The translations under genes were made by a program, and so were the position numbers. Of a DNA stretch of 64,000 bases, positions 17,152 to 26,529 are shown one piece after another; within the stretch, counting starts at the first letter, position 1; every line of letters starts with the position of its first letter. This stretch comes from Streptomyces sp. NBC_00358 (GTDB taxonomy: Bacteria; Actinomycetota; Actinomycetes; Streptomycetales; Streptomycetaceae), in the NCBI RefSeq assembly GCF_036099295.1, contig NZ_CP107976.1, forward strand, positions 5,766,001 through 5,830,000. Direction: 5' to 3'. The notes under the pieces are model-generated. The model searched no databases. It had not been told where the DNA came from and worked only from the letters and a program-made list of their open reading frames with translations.

Positions 17152-17174
17152 GCCACGTCACCCCGCTCATCGGT

Positions 17175-17645
17175 TCAGTGCTCGGTCGCCGCCTGTTCCA
17201 CGAGCGGGATGATCCGCAGCGGAACCGGGTTCTCCATGACGATCGCCGTGGACGCCCGGACGATGCCATCAAATCCGACAACCCGGTCGATCACACGCTG
17301 GAGATCGGCGTTCGAGCGGGCCACCAGCCGGCACAGCATGTCCCCGCCGCCGGTGGTCGTGTGCAGCTCCAGCACCTCGGGCACCGTCGTCAAGTGGGCG
17401 CGTACGTCCGCCCCTTGCCCCTGCCTGATCTGGAGCGTGGCGAACGCCGTGACCGGATAGCCGAGGGCCGCCGGGTCGACCTGCGGACCGAAGCCCCGGA
17501 TGACTCCGTTCGACTGAAGCCGGTCCAGCCGCGCCTGCACCGTGCCCCGCGCGACCCCGAGCCGCCGGGACATCTCCAGGACCCCGATACGCGGCTCCCG
17601 CGCCAGCAGCAGGAGCAGCCGCCCGTCCAGATGATCGATCGCCAC
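17175..17645 (-). CDS. Lrp/AsnC-family regulator
   Basis: The 156-aa protein has an N-terminal winged HTH (about 5-60; EMSRRLGVARGTVQARLDRL) and a C-terminal RAM ligand/oligomerisation domain (about 70-145). The GTG start has GGAGG 5-9 bases upstream. It is transcribed divergently from hpd, the tyrosine-catabolism dioxygenase. Control of hpd by this regulator in response to an aromatic amino acid or its keto acid is plausible from position (inference). Confidence 0.88.
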   Translation of the reverse strand: MAIDHLDGRLLLLLAREPRIGVLEMSRRLGVARGTVQARLDRLQSNGVIRGFGPQVDPAALGYPVTAFATLQIRQGQGADVRAHLTTVPEVLELHTTTGGGDMLCRLVARSNADLQRVIDRVVGFDGIVRASTAIVMENPVPLRIIPLVEQAATEH

Positions 17646-17766
17646 GGGGCCTCCGAGATGGTCATCATGTACAGAAAGCCCCCCGGTCCGGGTCCTTCAC
17701 TGCACACATTGTTCAGTCGACAAGCGAACTATTGCGCACCTTGCGGATCGGAGGGAGTCTGCGGCC

Positions 17767-18912
17767 ATGACGCAGACCACACACCACACTCCCGACACCG
17801 CCCGGCAGGCCGACCCCTTCCCGGTCAAGGGAATGGACGCGGTCGTCTTCGCCGTCGGCAACGCCAAGCAGGCCGCGCACTACTACTCCACGGCCTTCGG
17901 CATGCGGCTCGTCGCGTACTCCGGACCGGAGAACGGCAGCCGCGAGACGGCCTCGTACGTCCTGGAGAACGGCTCGGCGCGCTTCGTGTTCACCTCGGTG
18001 GTCAAGCCCGCCACCACCTGGGGCCACTTCCTGGCCGAGCACGTGGCGGAGCACGGCGACGGCGTCGTCGACCTGGCCATCGAGGTCCCCGACGCGCGCG
18101 CCGCCCACGCGTACGCCGTCGAGCACGGCGCCCGCTCGCTCGCCGAGCCGTACGAGATGAAGGACGAGAACGGCACGGTCGTCCTCGCGGTCATCGCCAC
18201 GTACGGCAAGACCCGCCACACGCTCATCGAGCGGACCGGCTACGACGGCCCCTACCTGCCTGGGTACGTGGCCGCCGCGCCGATCGTCGAGCCGCCCGCC
18301 AAGCGCACCTTCCAGGCCATCGACCACTGCGTCGGCAACGTCGAACTCGGCCGGATGAACGAGTGGGTCGCCTTCTACAACAAGGTCATGGGCTTCACGA
18401 ACATGAAGGAGTTCGTGGGCGACGACATCGCGACCGAGTACAGCGCGCTGATGTCGAAGGTCGTCGCCGACGGCACGCTCAAGGTCAAGTTCCCGATCAA
18501 CGAGCCCGCCATCGCCAAGAAGAAGTCCCAGATCGACGAGTACCTGGAGTTCTACGGCGGCGCGGGCGTCCAGCACATCGCGCTGAACACGAACGACATC
18601 GTCGCGACCGTACGCACCATGCGCGCGGCCGGTGTCCAGTTCCTCGACACCCCCGACTCCTACTACGACACGCTCGGCGAGTGGGCCGGCGACACCCGCG
18701 TCCCCGTCGACACCCTGCGCGAGCTGAAGATCCTCGTCGACCGCGACGAGGACGGCTATCTGCTCCAGATCTTCACCAAGCCGGTCCAGGACCGTCCGAC
18801 CGTCTTCTTCGAGATGATCGAGCGGCACGGCTCGATGGGCTTCGGCAAGGGCAACTTCAAGGCCCTCTTCGAGGCGATCGAGCGCGAGCAGGAGAAGCGC
18901 GGCAACCTCTGA
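17767..18912 (+). CDS. hpd: 4-hydroxyphenylpyruvate dioxygenase
   Basis: The 381-aa protein is full length for bacterial HPPD. It converts 4-hydroxyphenylpyruvate to homogentisate in tyrosine catabolism using Fe(II) and O2. The three iron ligands sit at the standard positions: His187 (AIDHCVGN), His270 (GVQHIALNT) and Glu349 (FFEMIERHG). Two VOC-type halves are visible. GGAGGGAG lies about 10 bases before the ATG. The divergent Lrp gene is the obvious candidate regulator; the intergenic region contains GTTC-N11-GAAC (17711-17729). Confidence 0.97.
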   Translation: MTQTTHHTPDTARQADPFPVKGMDAVVFAVGNAKQAAHYYSTAFGMRLVAYSGPENGSRETASYVLENGSARFVFTSVVKPATTWGHFLAEHVAEHGDGVVDLAIEVPDARAAHAYAVEHGARSLAEPYEMKDENGTVVLAVIATYGKTRHTLIERTGYDGPYLPGYVAAAPIVEPPAKRTFQAIDHCVGNVELGRMNEWVAFYNKVMGFTNMKEFVGDDIATEYSALMSKVVADGTLKVKFPINEPAIAKKKSQIDEYLEFYGGAGVQHIALNTNDIVATVRTMRAAGVQFLDTPDSYYDTLGEWAGDTRVPVDTLRELKILVDRDEDGYLLQIFTKPVQDRPTVFFEMIERHGSMGFGKGNFKALFEAIEREQEKRGNL

Positions 18913-18990
18913 GCCCTGGGGCGGGCCCCCTGAGGGCCGGCCGAGTCCTACGTGCCCGGTGCGCGCCGAGCGGCGTGCACCGGACACGTG

Positions 18991-19032
18991 CGTTCCCTGG
19001 CACGTCCGTCGTCCGTTCCCTGGTACGTCCGT
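18991..19032 (+). repeat. Two-copy direct repeat after hpd
   Basis: Two copies of CGTTCCCTGG(C/T)ACGTCCGT lie at 18991-19009 and 19014-19032, one mismatch apart, between convergent genes. Confidence 0.7.
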
Positions 19033-19040
19033 TCCCGCGT

Positions 19041-20771
19041 TCAGCGCGCGGAGGGCCGCGCCGGCTCGGTCGGCGGGACCGCCGCGCCGAGGGAGCCGGC
19101 GCCGGGCGACGCCGGCGAACCCGCCACCCCCGAGGACCCGGCCGCGCCCGCCGTTCCCGCCGCGTCGTCGGACCCCTCCGACTGCCGGGACGGATCGGAC
19201 GGATCGGACTGCCCGGACGGACCGGACGGACCGGGCTGACCGGATCCGTCCGGTTCCCCGGACTCCGCCGCGTCGTCCGGCGGACCCCCGGCCGGCGGTT
19301 CACCCAGCGCGGCCAGCGCCTCCTGAGCCGCGGGCGCCAGCAGCGGCGAGAAGTACGGGTTGATCCGCAGGGCCTCGGCGAGATGCCGGCGGGCCGGACC
19401 GGACAGCCCCAGATCCCGCTCGATCCGCCCCCGGTGATACGCGTACGGCGCGCTGCGCACACCGCCCCCGTGCTCAGCGTCCGTGGCCCGCACGGCGAAG
19501 CCGAGCGCCTCCTCGTCCTCCCCGGCGCGGTGCAGCGCCCAGCCCAGCGCGTCCGCCACCGCGATGCCGGGCTGGCGCTGCCACTCGGCGCGCAGCGCCC
19601 GCACCGCCGCCCGCGGATCGCCGTGGTCCGCCTCGAACAGCCCGAGGACCAGTTCGTCGTCGACGCCGTCCGCGGTCTCCCGCCGCACCAGCTCCCGGAG
19701 CAGGTCGTACTGCACGCGCGCGGCACCGCCGAGTCCCAGCTTCTCGTACAGCTCGCCCAGTTCCAGCGCGTAACGCGGCGTGGGCCGCCTGGCGAGCGCC
19801 GTCCTGTACGCGCGCAGCGCCTCCGACGTGCGCCCGAGCGCCGCCAGCGCGCGCCCCTGCCCGGCCAGCGCGTCGTAGCCGTCGGCGTCGGTGTTCATCG
19901 CGGCCCGGTAGTGGTCCAGGGACTCCTGGAGGTCACCGCGTTCCCACGCGAGGTCACCGCCCTGCCGGAGGAAGGCCGCCTGCTCGGAGGGGGTCGCCGC
20001 GCCCGCCGCCGCGTCCGAGATCGCCGCCGCGGCGTCCTCGCGGCTGCCGCGGTCGCGGTACACCCGCGAGGCCACAGCCCGTGCCGACGGCCCGGAACGC
20101 AGGTCGAGCAGCTTGCCGAGAGCCTTGCCCGTCGCCTTGTAGTCACCGAGCCCGGTGCAGGCGTCGACGAGCGTCGCGTACGTCGTCCACCGCTTCGGCG
20201 ACAGTTTCAGGGCCGCCTCGCCCCACTGCTTCGCGGCCCGGAAGTCCCTCCGCGCGTCGGCGAGGGAGGCGAGGCCGTCCAGCGCCGCCACGTTGTCCTT
20301 CGGGCGAAGGCCGAGTGAGGTGCGCAGGGCCTTCTCGGCCTTCGGGTAGTACGCGGCCGCCGCCGTCCGACGCGCACGCTCCGTGTACGCGACGCCGAGG
20401 ACCGCCCACGACACGTCGTCGCGCGGACGGGCCCGCACCCGGGCCTCGCGGTCGTCGATGAGTGCCGCGAGATCGGGCAGCGCCGCCGGCACCCCGGCTC
20501 CCATGGCGGTCACCGCCCGCGCCGGCGGACCCGGGGCGGGCCGCGGCGCCCCGCCCCGCCCCACCGAGGGCAGCAGCACCAGCACACCGCCGAGCACGGC
20601 ACAGCCGACGGCCGTGCCGATCAGCGCGCGCCGGGCGAGCGGCGGACGGCGCGGACCGGACGGCTCCGGGGACCGCTCGCCGACGGGCTCCTCGGGCCGG
20701 GCGCCGGAGGGCTCCGCGCGTCCGGACCCGGCGGGCACCGGCTGTCGCTCTTCGATCTCCATGCCGCTCAC
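19041..20771 (-). CDS. TPR-repeat membrane protein
   Basis: The 576-aa protein has a charged Pro/Glu-rich N-terminus (1-45), one hydrophobic helix (about 47-68), a long series of TPR-like helical pairs (about 100-480; examples ALDGLASLADARRDFRAAKQ and YHRGRIERDLGLSGPARRHL), and a low-complexity Ser/Gly/Asp/Pro tail (about 490-576). It is predicted to be a bitopic protein with an extracellular or periplasm-facing TPR scaffold. GTG at 20771 is taken as start; an ATG three codons later is equally possible, and neither has a Shine-Dalgarno. Confidence 0.78.
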   Translation of the reverse strand: MSGMEIEERQPVPAGSGRAEPSGARPEEPVGERSPEPSGPRRPPLARRALIGTAVGCAVLGGVLVLLPSVGRGGAPRPAPGPPARAVTAMGAGVPAALPDLAALIDDREARVRARPRDDVSWAVLGVAYTERARRTAAAAYYPKAEKALRTSLGLRPKDNVAALDGLASLADARRDFRAAKQWGEAALKLSPKRWTTYATLVDACTGLGDYKATGKALGKLLDLRSGPSARAVASRVYRDRGSREDAAAAISDAAAGAATPSEQAAFLRQGGDLAWERGDLQESLDHYRAAMNTDADGYDALAGQGRALAALGRTSEALRAYRTALARRPTPRYALELGELYEKLGLGGAARVQYDLLRELVRRETADGVDDELVLGLFEADHGDPRAAVRALRAEWQRQPGIAVADALGWALHRAGEDEEALGFAVRATDAEHGGGVRSAPYAYHRGRIERDLGLSGPARRHLAEALRINPYFSPLLAPAAQEALAALGEPPAGGPPDDAAESGEPDGSGQPGPSGPSGQSDPSDPSRQSEGSDDAAGTAGAAGSSGVAGSPASPGAGSLGAAVPPTEPARPSAR

Positions 20772-20860
20772 TGTGCGTCAATACGAAGACCGGACCCCGG
20801 CACGCGAAGCCCCGCGCGGATGGGGTTCACACCGATGGCCCCGGGTGCGACCCTGTGATC

Positions 20861-22270
20861 ATGAGCCGTATCGAAGCCCCGCGCGATGAGGACACGGCAG
20901 CGGCCGGCAGCCTCGTCGACCGTCTGCTGAGCGGTCTGCCGGCCGAGGCCGTCCTCACCGACCCGGACGTCACGGCCTCCTACGCCAACGACATGGCGAG
21001 CTTCTGCGAGGCGGGGACACCCGCCGTGGTCGTCCTGCCGCGCACCGTCGAGCAGGTCCAGCACGTCATGCGCGTCGCGACCGGACTGCGCGTCCCGGTC
21101 GTCCCGCAGGGCGCCCGCACCGGCCTGTCCGGAGCGGCCAACGCCACCGACGGCTGCGTGGTGCTGTCCCTGGTGAAGATGGACCGCATCCTGGAGATCA
21201 ACCCGGTCGACCGCATCGCCGTCGTCGAACCCGGTGTCGTCAACGCCGCGCTCTCCCGCGCCGTGGGCGAACACGGCCTGTACTACCCGCCGGACCCCTC
21301 CAGTTGGGAGACGTGCACCATCGGCGGCAACATCGGCACGGCCTCCGGCGGCCTGTGCTGCGTGAAGTACGGGGTGACGGCCGAGTACGTCCTCGGCCTG
21401 GAGGTCGTCCTCGCCGACGGACGGCTGATGTCCACCGGCCGCAGAACCGCCAAGGGTGTCGCCGGATACGACCTCACCCGCCTCTTCGTGGGCTCCGAGG
21501 GCTCGCTCGGCATCGTCGTACGGGCGATCCTGGCGCTGAAGCCGCAGCCTCCCCAACAGCTCGTCCTGGCCGCCGAGTTCGGGTCGGCTCGGGCCGCCTG
21601 CGACGCCGTCTGCCGGATCATGGAGGGCGGCCATGTGCCGTCCCTGCTCGAACTGATGGACCGTACGACCGTCAAGGCCGTCAACGACCTCGCGCACATG
21701 GGCCTCCCGGAGACCACCGAGGCATTGCTGCTCGCCGCCTTCGACACCCACGACCCGGCGGCCGACCTCGCGCTGGTGGGCGCTCTCTGCGAGGCCGCGG
21801 GGGCGACCCAGGTGGTCCCCGCCGAGGACGCCGCCGAGTCCGAACTCCTGCTCCAGGCAAGGAGGTTGGCACTCACGGCGCTCGAAGCGGTCAAGGGCAC
21901 CACGATGATCGACGACGTGTGCGTGCCGCGCTCCCGGCTCGGCGACATGCTCGACGGCATCGAGCGCGTCGCCGAGAAGTACGCCCTGACCATCGGCGTC
22001 TGCGCGCACGCGGGCGACGGCAACACCCACCCCACGGTCTGCTTCGACGCCACCGACCCGGACGAGTCCCGGCGCGCCCGCGAGTCCTTCGACGAGATCA
22101 TGGCCCTCGGCCTGGAACTCGGCGGCACGATCACCGGCGAGCACGGCGTGGGCGTGCTCAAGAAGGAGTGGCTGGCCCGCGAGATCGGCCCGGTGGGCGT
22201 GGAGATGCAGCGGGCGATCAAGACGGCCTTCGACCCGCTGGGCCTCCTGAACCCGGGCAAGCTGTTCTGA
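20861..22270 (+). CDS. FAD-linked oxidase, GlcD / D-lactate dehydrogenase type
   Basis: The 469-aa protein has a PCMH-type FAD-binding domain (about 55-235) with PQGARTGLSG and GGNIGTASGG loops, and a C-terminal FAD-linked oxidase domain holding the metal/substrate motif HAGDGNTHP and the family signature GTITGEHGVGVLKKEW, ending LLNPGKLF. It oxidises D-2-hydroxy acids such as glycolate or D-lactate. No GlcE or GlcF partner follows, so it resembles a single-subunit D-lactate dehydrogenase. ATG 20861 is chosen; a GTG at 20855 is in frame and also possible. Confidence 0.88.
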   Translation: MSRIEAPRDEDTAAAGSLVDRLLSGLPAEAVLTDPDVTASYANDMASFCEAGTPAVVVLPRTVEQVQHVMRVATGLRVPVVPQGARTGLSGAANATDGCVVLSLVKMDRILEINPVDRIAVVEPGVVNAALSRAVGEHGLYYPPDPSSWETCTIGGNIGTASGGLCCVKYGVTAEYVLGLEVVLADGRLMSTGRRTAKGVAGYDLTRLFVGSEGSLGIVVRAILALKPQPPQQLVLAAEFGSARAACDAVCRIMEGGHVPSLLELMDRTTVKAVNDLAHMGLPETTEALLLAAFDTHDPAADLALVGALCEAAGATQVVPAEDAAESELLLQARRLALTALEAVKGTTMIDDVCVPRSRLGDMLDGIERVAEKYALTIGVCAHAGDGNTHPTVCFDATDPDESRRARESFDEIMALGLELGGTITGEHGVGVLKKEWLAREIGPVGVEMQRAIKTAFDPLGLLNPGKLF

Positions 22271-22360
22271 GACTCCAGGGCTCCTCACCGCCCTCGGACC
22301 CGCCGGGCCTCTCCACCGTCCCCGTCCGAGTCACCGTCGCCGTCACCGTCCGTTGACCCG

Positions 22361-22879
22361 TCAGGGCTGCTCACCCTCGACGGACTCGTCCGAAGGCCAC
22401 GGGTCGCGCAGCCACAGCTCGTCGGGCGACGGGGCCCCGCCCTGGTCGAGCGAGGCCGAGAGCCTCCGGGACGGCGCGAGCAGCTCGGCCAGACCCGCGT
22501 CGATGCCGAGCGCCTCGGCCTCGGAACCCGGGGGGACAGCCCTGAGGGTGCGCTCCAGCCAGGCCGAGATCTGCGCGGCGGGCGCTTCGAGCAGCGCGTC
22601 GCCGTCGGGGGAACTGAGCGCCATCAGCACGACCCCCCGGCCGCCGACCTTCGTCGGCCACACCCGTACATCGCCGTGGCCGCACGGCCGGAACACCCCC
22701 TCGACGAGCAGTTCACGGGCGAACGTCCAGTGGACGGGATGGTCGGAGCCGATGTGGAAGGTGATGCGGACCGCGTACGGGTCGTCGGCGCGGTAACTGA
22801 GGCGGGCCGGTACGGGGATGCTGTGCTCGGGCGACAGGACGAGATGAAGCTCCAGCTCGCGTTCCACCACGGTGTGCAT
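22361..22879 (-). CDS. ssgG: SsgA-like sporulation/cell-division protein, probably SsgG
   Basis: The 172-aa protein carries the SALP family signature: an N-terminal ELELHLVLSPE strand, DPYAVRITFH, W-x-F-A-R-ELL-EG-FRPCGHGDVR, and LSSPDGDALLEAPA. These proteins occur only in morphologically complex actinomycetes and guide septum placement and peptidoglycan remodelling during sporulation. The C-terminal tail beyond residue 140 and the neighbourhood (GlcD-like oxidase and hpd nearby) resemble the ssgG locus as I recall it in S. coelicolor. AAGGAAG lies 9 bases before the ATG. Confidence 0.78.
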   Translation of the reverse strand: MHTVVERELELHLVLSPEHSIPVPARLSYRADDPYAVRITFHIGSDHPVHWTFARELLVEGVFRPCGHGDVRVWPTKVGGRGVVLMALSSPDGDALLEAPAAQISAWLERTLRAVPPGSEAEALGIDAGLAELLAPSRRLSASLDQGGAPSPDELWLRDPWPSDESVEGEQP

Positions 22880-23157
22880 GTCGATGCGCTTCCTTTCGTC
22901 GTACGGGTCCTGTGGGCGGGCCCGTACGAGTGGAGAGCGCCTCGCGCCGGAATCATTACGCGGGTTCGGAGAAATCTTTCGGGCCCGCTTCGACCGTTCT
23001 TCGGGCACACGGCGCACAGCCTCGGAAGCCCGCTCGCAAGACGCGACGGAACCTTGCCCGAAAGGAGTGGGTACGGCGGGACCGGCCGTCACGCGCGCGC
23101 CGGTCTGGTAGATGTGGACCCCCAACACGACCCCCGAGCAGATACGGGACGACGGAC

Positions 23158-24870
23158 ATGAGCGCCCCAACCCCGGCCCCTGGTGACGACAGACCCCGCG
23201 AAGGGTATTACCCGGACCCCTCCATCCCTGGATATGTCCGGTACTGGAACGGCACCGCCTGGGTGCCGGGCACGAGCCGACCGGCACCGTCGGGCGGTGA
23301 GGCGCTCGCCCCGCCGGCGGGCGCGCGTGCCGCGCACGTGCCCTCCCCGGCACCCGCCCCGGCACCCTCCCCCGAGTTCCCGGCCTCGCTCGGCCAGGGC
23401 GGCACCACGTCCGCCGTGGAGGAGACGGGTCCGCACTTCTTCGACGAGGACCCGGAACCGCGCCGCGCCACCCGCGCGGAGTCCCAGCACGGCAGCCGGC
23501 CCGAGCCCGCCGCCGCGTGGGGCGCCGACCGCTCCCAGCAGTCCGGGTTCGGCGGCGACCAGGACCGCAAGGTGTCCTGGGGGACGGCGCCGGCCTCCGA
23601 CCCGCGCGTCCCGCGCGCGGGAGGGGCCCCCGACGCGGTGATCCAGCCCGACGGGGCGGCGGCGCGCGCGGACGGTACGACGACGATTCCGCCCGCCGAC
23701 TCCGGCGGCGCCCTCCGGCCCCCGGCGTCCGGTGGCTCCGTGGTCTTCCGCCGTCCCACGGGACCGGTGGCGTCCGCGGGGGAGCGGGACACGGCGGACA
23801 TCGGCGGTACGGGCCGTACAGGTGACGTGGGTTCGGGCGGAGCCGACGGCGGGGGCGGGCCCGGGACCGGGAGCGCCGCGGGCACCGGGCGGTCCGGAGC
23901 CGGACACTCCACCGCCACTTCCGGCGCCCAGGGCCCCGTTCCCTCCGAGACCGACGGAACCTTCCGTGCGCCCTCCCCGCGTACGGAGCAGCAGAGCGGG
24001 GCGCGCGGCGGGAGCACGGCTCCGGCAGCGGCCGCGCGGAGCGCGTCCACCGCATCCGCAGCCGTGTCCGGTGCGTCCACCGTCCACCCCGCGCCTCCCG
24101 TGTCCGCCGCAGGCGGCGCCGGAGCCGGACAGGCGGCCCGGAACACCGCCGCTCCGGCTGCGGCCGCACCGTCCGCCGCCCAGGCGGCTCCCGCCCCCGC
24201 CGTGCCTCAACAGCCCGGCGGTTCCGTCCCCATGGCCCCCGGGGCGGGTGGCGGCCAGCCCTCCTGGGCCCAGCAGGTGCACCGGCTCGCGGGTGACCCG
24301 GCCGAGGAGGGGCAGCGGGTCGCGCCGTGGAAGCCGCCGGTCGACGACGTGTTCCAGGCGGCCGCGCGCCGGCACTCGGAGGCCCGTCCGGCGGGCCTCG
24401 GCAGACGGCTGGCCGCCCGGCTGGTGGACACCGTCGTCATCGCCGGCGTCACCGCGGCGGCCGCCGTGCCGCTCGGCACCAGGGCGGTCGACCACATCAA
24501 CGAGAAGATCGACGCGGCCCGGCTGTCGGGCGAGAAGGTCACCGTCTGGCTCGTCGACGGCACGACCGCCTCCTGCCTCGGTGCCGTCCTCGCCGTACTG
24601 CTCCTCTTCGGCCTGCTCTACGACGTACTGCCGACCGCCAAGTGGGGCCGTACAGCGGGCAAGAAGCTGTGCGGTGTCGAGGTGCTCGACATCGAGGGGC
24701 ACGAACCGCCGGCCTTCGGGCGGGCCCTGGTCCGCTGGCTCGTCCTCAGCGTGCCGTGCCTGCTGCTCTTCGGGTTCGTCGGTGTCCTGTGGTGCCTGTT
24801 CGACAAGCCCTGGAGCCAGTGCTGGCACGACAAGGCGGCGCACACCTTCGTGGCGGGGCCGGCCCGGTAA
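23158..24870 (+). CDS. DUF2510 / RDD family membrane protein with long linker
   Basis: The 570-aa protein has an N-terminal DUF2510-like strand set (YYPDPSIPGYVRYWNGTAWV, residues 18-37), a low-complexity Ala/Gly/Pro/Ser linker of about 350 residues, and a C-terminal RDD domain (about 415-570) with the Arg-Asp start ARLVDTVVI and 3 helices. The function of RDD proteins is poorly defined (possible transport or membrane anchoring). It is followed 63 bp later by a second RDD gene, suggesting an operon and duplication. Confidence 0.85.
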   Translation: MSAPTPAPGDDRPREGYYPDPSIPGYVRYWNGTAWVPGTSRPAPSGGEALAPPAGARAAHVPSPAPAPAPSPEFPASLGQGGTTSAVEETGPHFFDEDPEPRRATRAESQHGSRPEPAAAWGADRSQQSGFGGDQDRKVSWGTAPASDPRVPRAGGAPDAVIQPDGAAARADGTTTIPPADSGGALRPPASGGSVVFRRPTGPVASAGERDTADIGGTGRTGDVGSGGADGGGGPGTGSAAGTGRSGAGHSTATSGAQGPVPSETDGTFRAPSPRTEQQSGARGGSTAPAAAARSASTASAAVSGASTVHPAPPVSAAGGAGAGQAARNTAAPAAAAPSAAQAAPAPAVPQQPGGSVPMAPGAGGGQPSWAQQVHRLAGDPAEEGQRVAPWKPPVDDVFQAAARRHSEARPAGLGRRLAARLVDTVVIAGVTAAAAVPLGTRAVDHINEKIDAARLSGEKVTVWLVDGTTASCLGAVLAVLLLFGLLYDVLPTAKWGRTAGKKLCGVEVLDIEGHEPPAFGRALVRWLVLSVPCLLLFGFVGVLWCLFDKPWSQCWHDKAAHTFVAGPAR

Positions 24871-24933
24871 TCCCGTCCCCCGGACGGCCCTTCGCCGGAT
24901 GCGGAGCCGGGGGGTTCGCGGTCGACTCGGGCC

Positions 24934-25668
24934 ATGAGCAGCGAACCGCCGCCCCCGGACCCCGGCCGTCCACCGGACGACGACCCGTTCAGGAAGCAGC
25001 CCCCGCCCGCCGAGGGCACGGGTTCCCCGTACGACCCGCCGCCTCCGTCCGGCGGCCAGACCCCGCCCTACGGCAGCCGGCCGCCTCCGTTCGGAAGCGA
25101 GCCGCCTCCTTCCGGCGGTCCCTACGGCGAGGGCGGCGGTCCCTACGGTGAGGGCCCGCACGGCGGGGGCGGTGACCCCTATGGCGGCGGCGGTCCCTAC
25201 GGCGGGGATCCGCTCGCCGGGATGCCGCCCCTCGCGGACAGCGGGAAGCGGGTGCTGGCCAGGATCCTGGACATGATCCTGGTGGGCATCGTGGCGTGGC
25301 TGCTGTCCTGGGCGTTCGGGGTCACCGAGTACAACATGGACTCGAACAAGATCGAGTACAGCAAGTCGCTCGGACAGTCCCTGGTGGTCGCCGTGCTCTT
25401 CGTCGCCTACGACACCGTGATGATCAGCAAGACGGGCCAGACCCTGGGCAAGCGGCTGTTCAACCACCGGGTCGCCAACCTCGACAACGGCTCGACGCCC
25501 TCCGTGCAGACCTCGCTGGTCCGCGCCCTGGTCCTGTGGATTCCGTTCGCCTTCTGCTGTGCCTGCATCTGGACGGCCATCGCGGGCGGTTGGAGCTTCT
25601 TCGACAAGCCCTACAAGCAGGGACTGCACGACAAGGCGGCCAAGACGGTGGTGGTCGACGCCGGGTGA
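24934..25668 (+). CDS. RDD family membrane protein
   Basis: The 244-aa protein has a Pro/Gly/Tyr-rich N-terminal half (about 1-95, repeats like GGPYGEG) and an RDD domain (about 102-244). The domain begins RVLARILDMILVG, has about three helices and ends DKPYKQGLHDKAAKTVVV, close to the same segment of the preceding protein (DKPWSQCWHDKAAHTFV). It belongs with that gene in one operon. Confidence 0.85.
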   Translation: MSSEPPPPDPGRPPDDDPFRKQPPPAEGTGSPYDPPPPSGGQTPPYGSRPPPFGSEPPPSGGPYGEGGGPYGEGPHGGGGDPYGGGGPYGGDPLAGMPPLADSGKRVLARILDMILVGIVAWLLSWAFGVTEYNMDSNKIEYSKSLGQSLVVAVLFVAYDTVMISKTGQTLGKRLFNHRVANLDNGSTPSVQTSLVRALVLWIPFAFCCACIWTAIAGGWSFFDKPYKQGLHDKAAKTVVVDAG

Positions 25669-25794
25669 CGGCACGGGTGCCCACTCACCCGTGGTCCAGG
25701 TGCACCCGGGCGGCGCACGCGCGAACGGCGGGTCCGTGGTTCACGGGCCCGCCGTCGGCGCGTACGGATCGTGGTGTTCGGGGCGCCGCCTGCT

Positions 25795-26088
25795 TCAGGG
25801 CCCCGCGGGTTCGCGCACCGGTTCGGGCGCGGAGGACACGGAGGCGGAGACGGACGCGGTCTCGCGTCGCACCGGCACCCGCTCGCGGATGACGGCCGCG
25901 GCCGCGGACGGCGCGGGCTTCGGCAGCGGGACCGTCATGGCCACCAGCAGTCCGAGGGCGAGCGCCGAGAGGGTGATCAACACGATCCCCAGACTCGAAC
26001 TCGTCTGTGACAGCAGCAGCATGGCGAGGGTGGAGAAGATCACGGTGCAGGAACCGTAGGCGAGCTGTGCGGCGGTCGGACGAGGCAT
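25795..26088 (-). CDS. Small two-helix membrane protein
   Basis: The 97-aa protein starts at ATG 26088 with GAGGACAC upstream. It has two hydrophobic helices (about 9-27 and 31-53) and a Pro/Ala/Glu-rich cytoplasmic tail. The family is not recognised. It converges with the RDD operon and is divergent from the M6 protease gene. Confidence 0.68.
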   Translation of the reverse strand: MPRPTAAQLAYGSCTVIFSTLAMLLLSQTSSSLGIVLITLSALALGLLVAMTVPLPKPAPSAAAAVIRERVPVRRETASVSASVSSAPEPVREPAGP

Positions 26089-26529
26089 GGCAATCGTGTC
26101 CTCGGATGGGGGTTCTCCCCCCGGGTGCCTCTCGCGATGGGGGAGGGTGCGGATAGGGATCGAGGGTGAGACAACGGTGTCGACGTGGCTTTCCGCCGGC
26201 TTCCGACGCTCCGCCAATCGACTCTATTCGCCTGCATGCCCGAGTGGAACGTCCGGTAAGCGTGACCTTACCCACGGTGCCGGAGCACAGGGGGCGCACG
26301 GAGTCATCGCGTCCATCAAGTGGACGTGTGGGCGCGCCGGTTGGGGGGTTTCGGGGGTGTCCGGATACCGAACGTAGGCTTCGCATAATGCACTTGCCAG
26401 GTTCAAGTCAAGATCTGTTTTTTCTTTGGTAACTCCGGTCAAATGTCGTCACTTGAATCGCGTTGCGCGCGCGGACCTCCATGACCCGGAACCCCCTCCG
26501 CGTGAACGCACGCGGGGGAGGACACTCAA
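26089..26529. other. Regulatory region of the M6 protease gene
   Basis: A 441-bp gap with no coding pattern. It contains an unusually AT-rich block (about 26380-26460, including CATAATG and TCTGTTTTTTCTTTGG), which is likely the promoter area of the secreted protease. Its last 40 bp carry a stem-loop over the ribosome-binding site. Confidence 0.5.
26492..26521 (+). promoter_or_regulatory. Stem-loop occluding the protease ribosome-binding site
   Basis: CCGCGTG (26498-26504), loop AACG, CACGCGG (26509-26515), extended by CCCCCT (26492-26497) against GGGAGG (26516-26521) with one mismatch. The 3' arm includes the GGGGGAGGA Shine-Dalgarno of the GTG at 26530. Confidence 0.6.

Noticed and set aside
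23089..25674. 861-codon minus-strand ORF over the two RDD genes
   Set aside because: Typical high-GC shadow frame; low complexity, no start signals.
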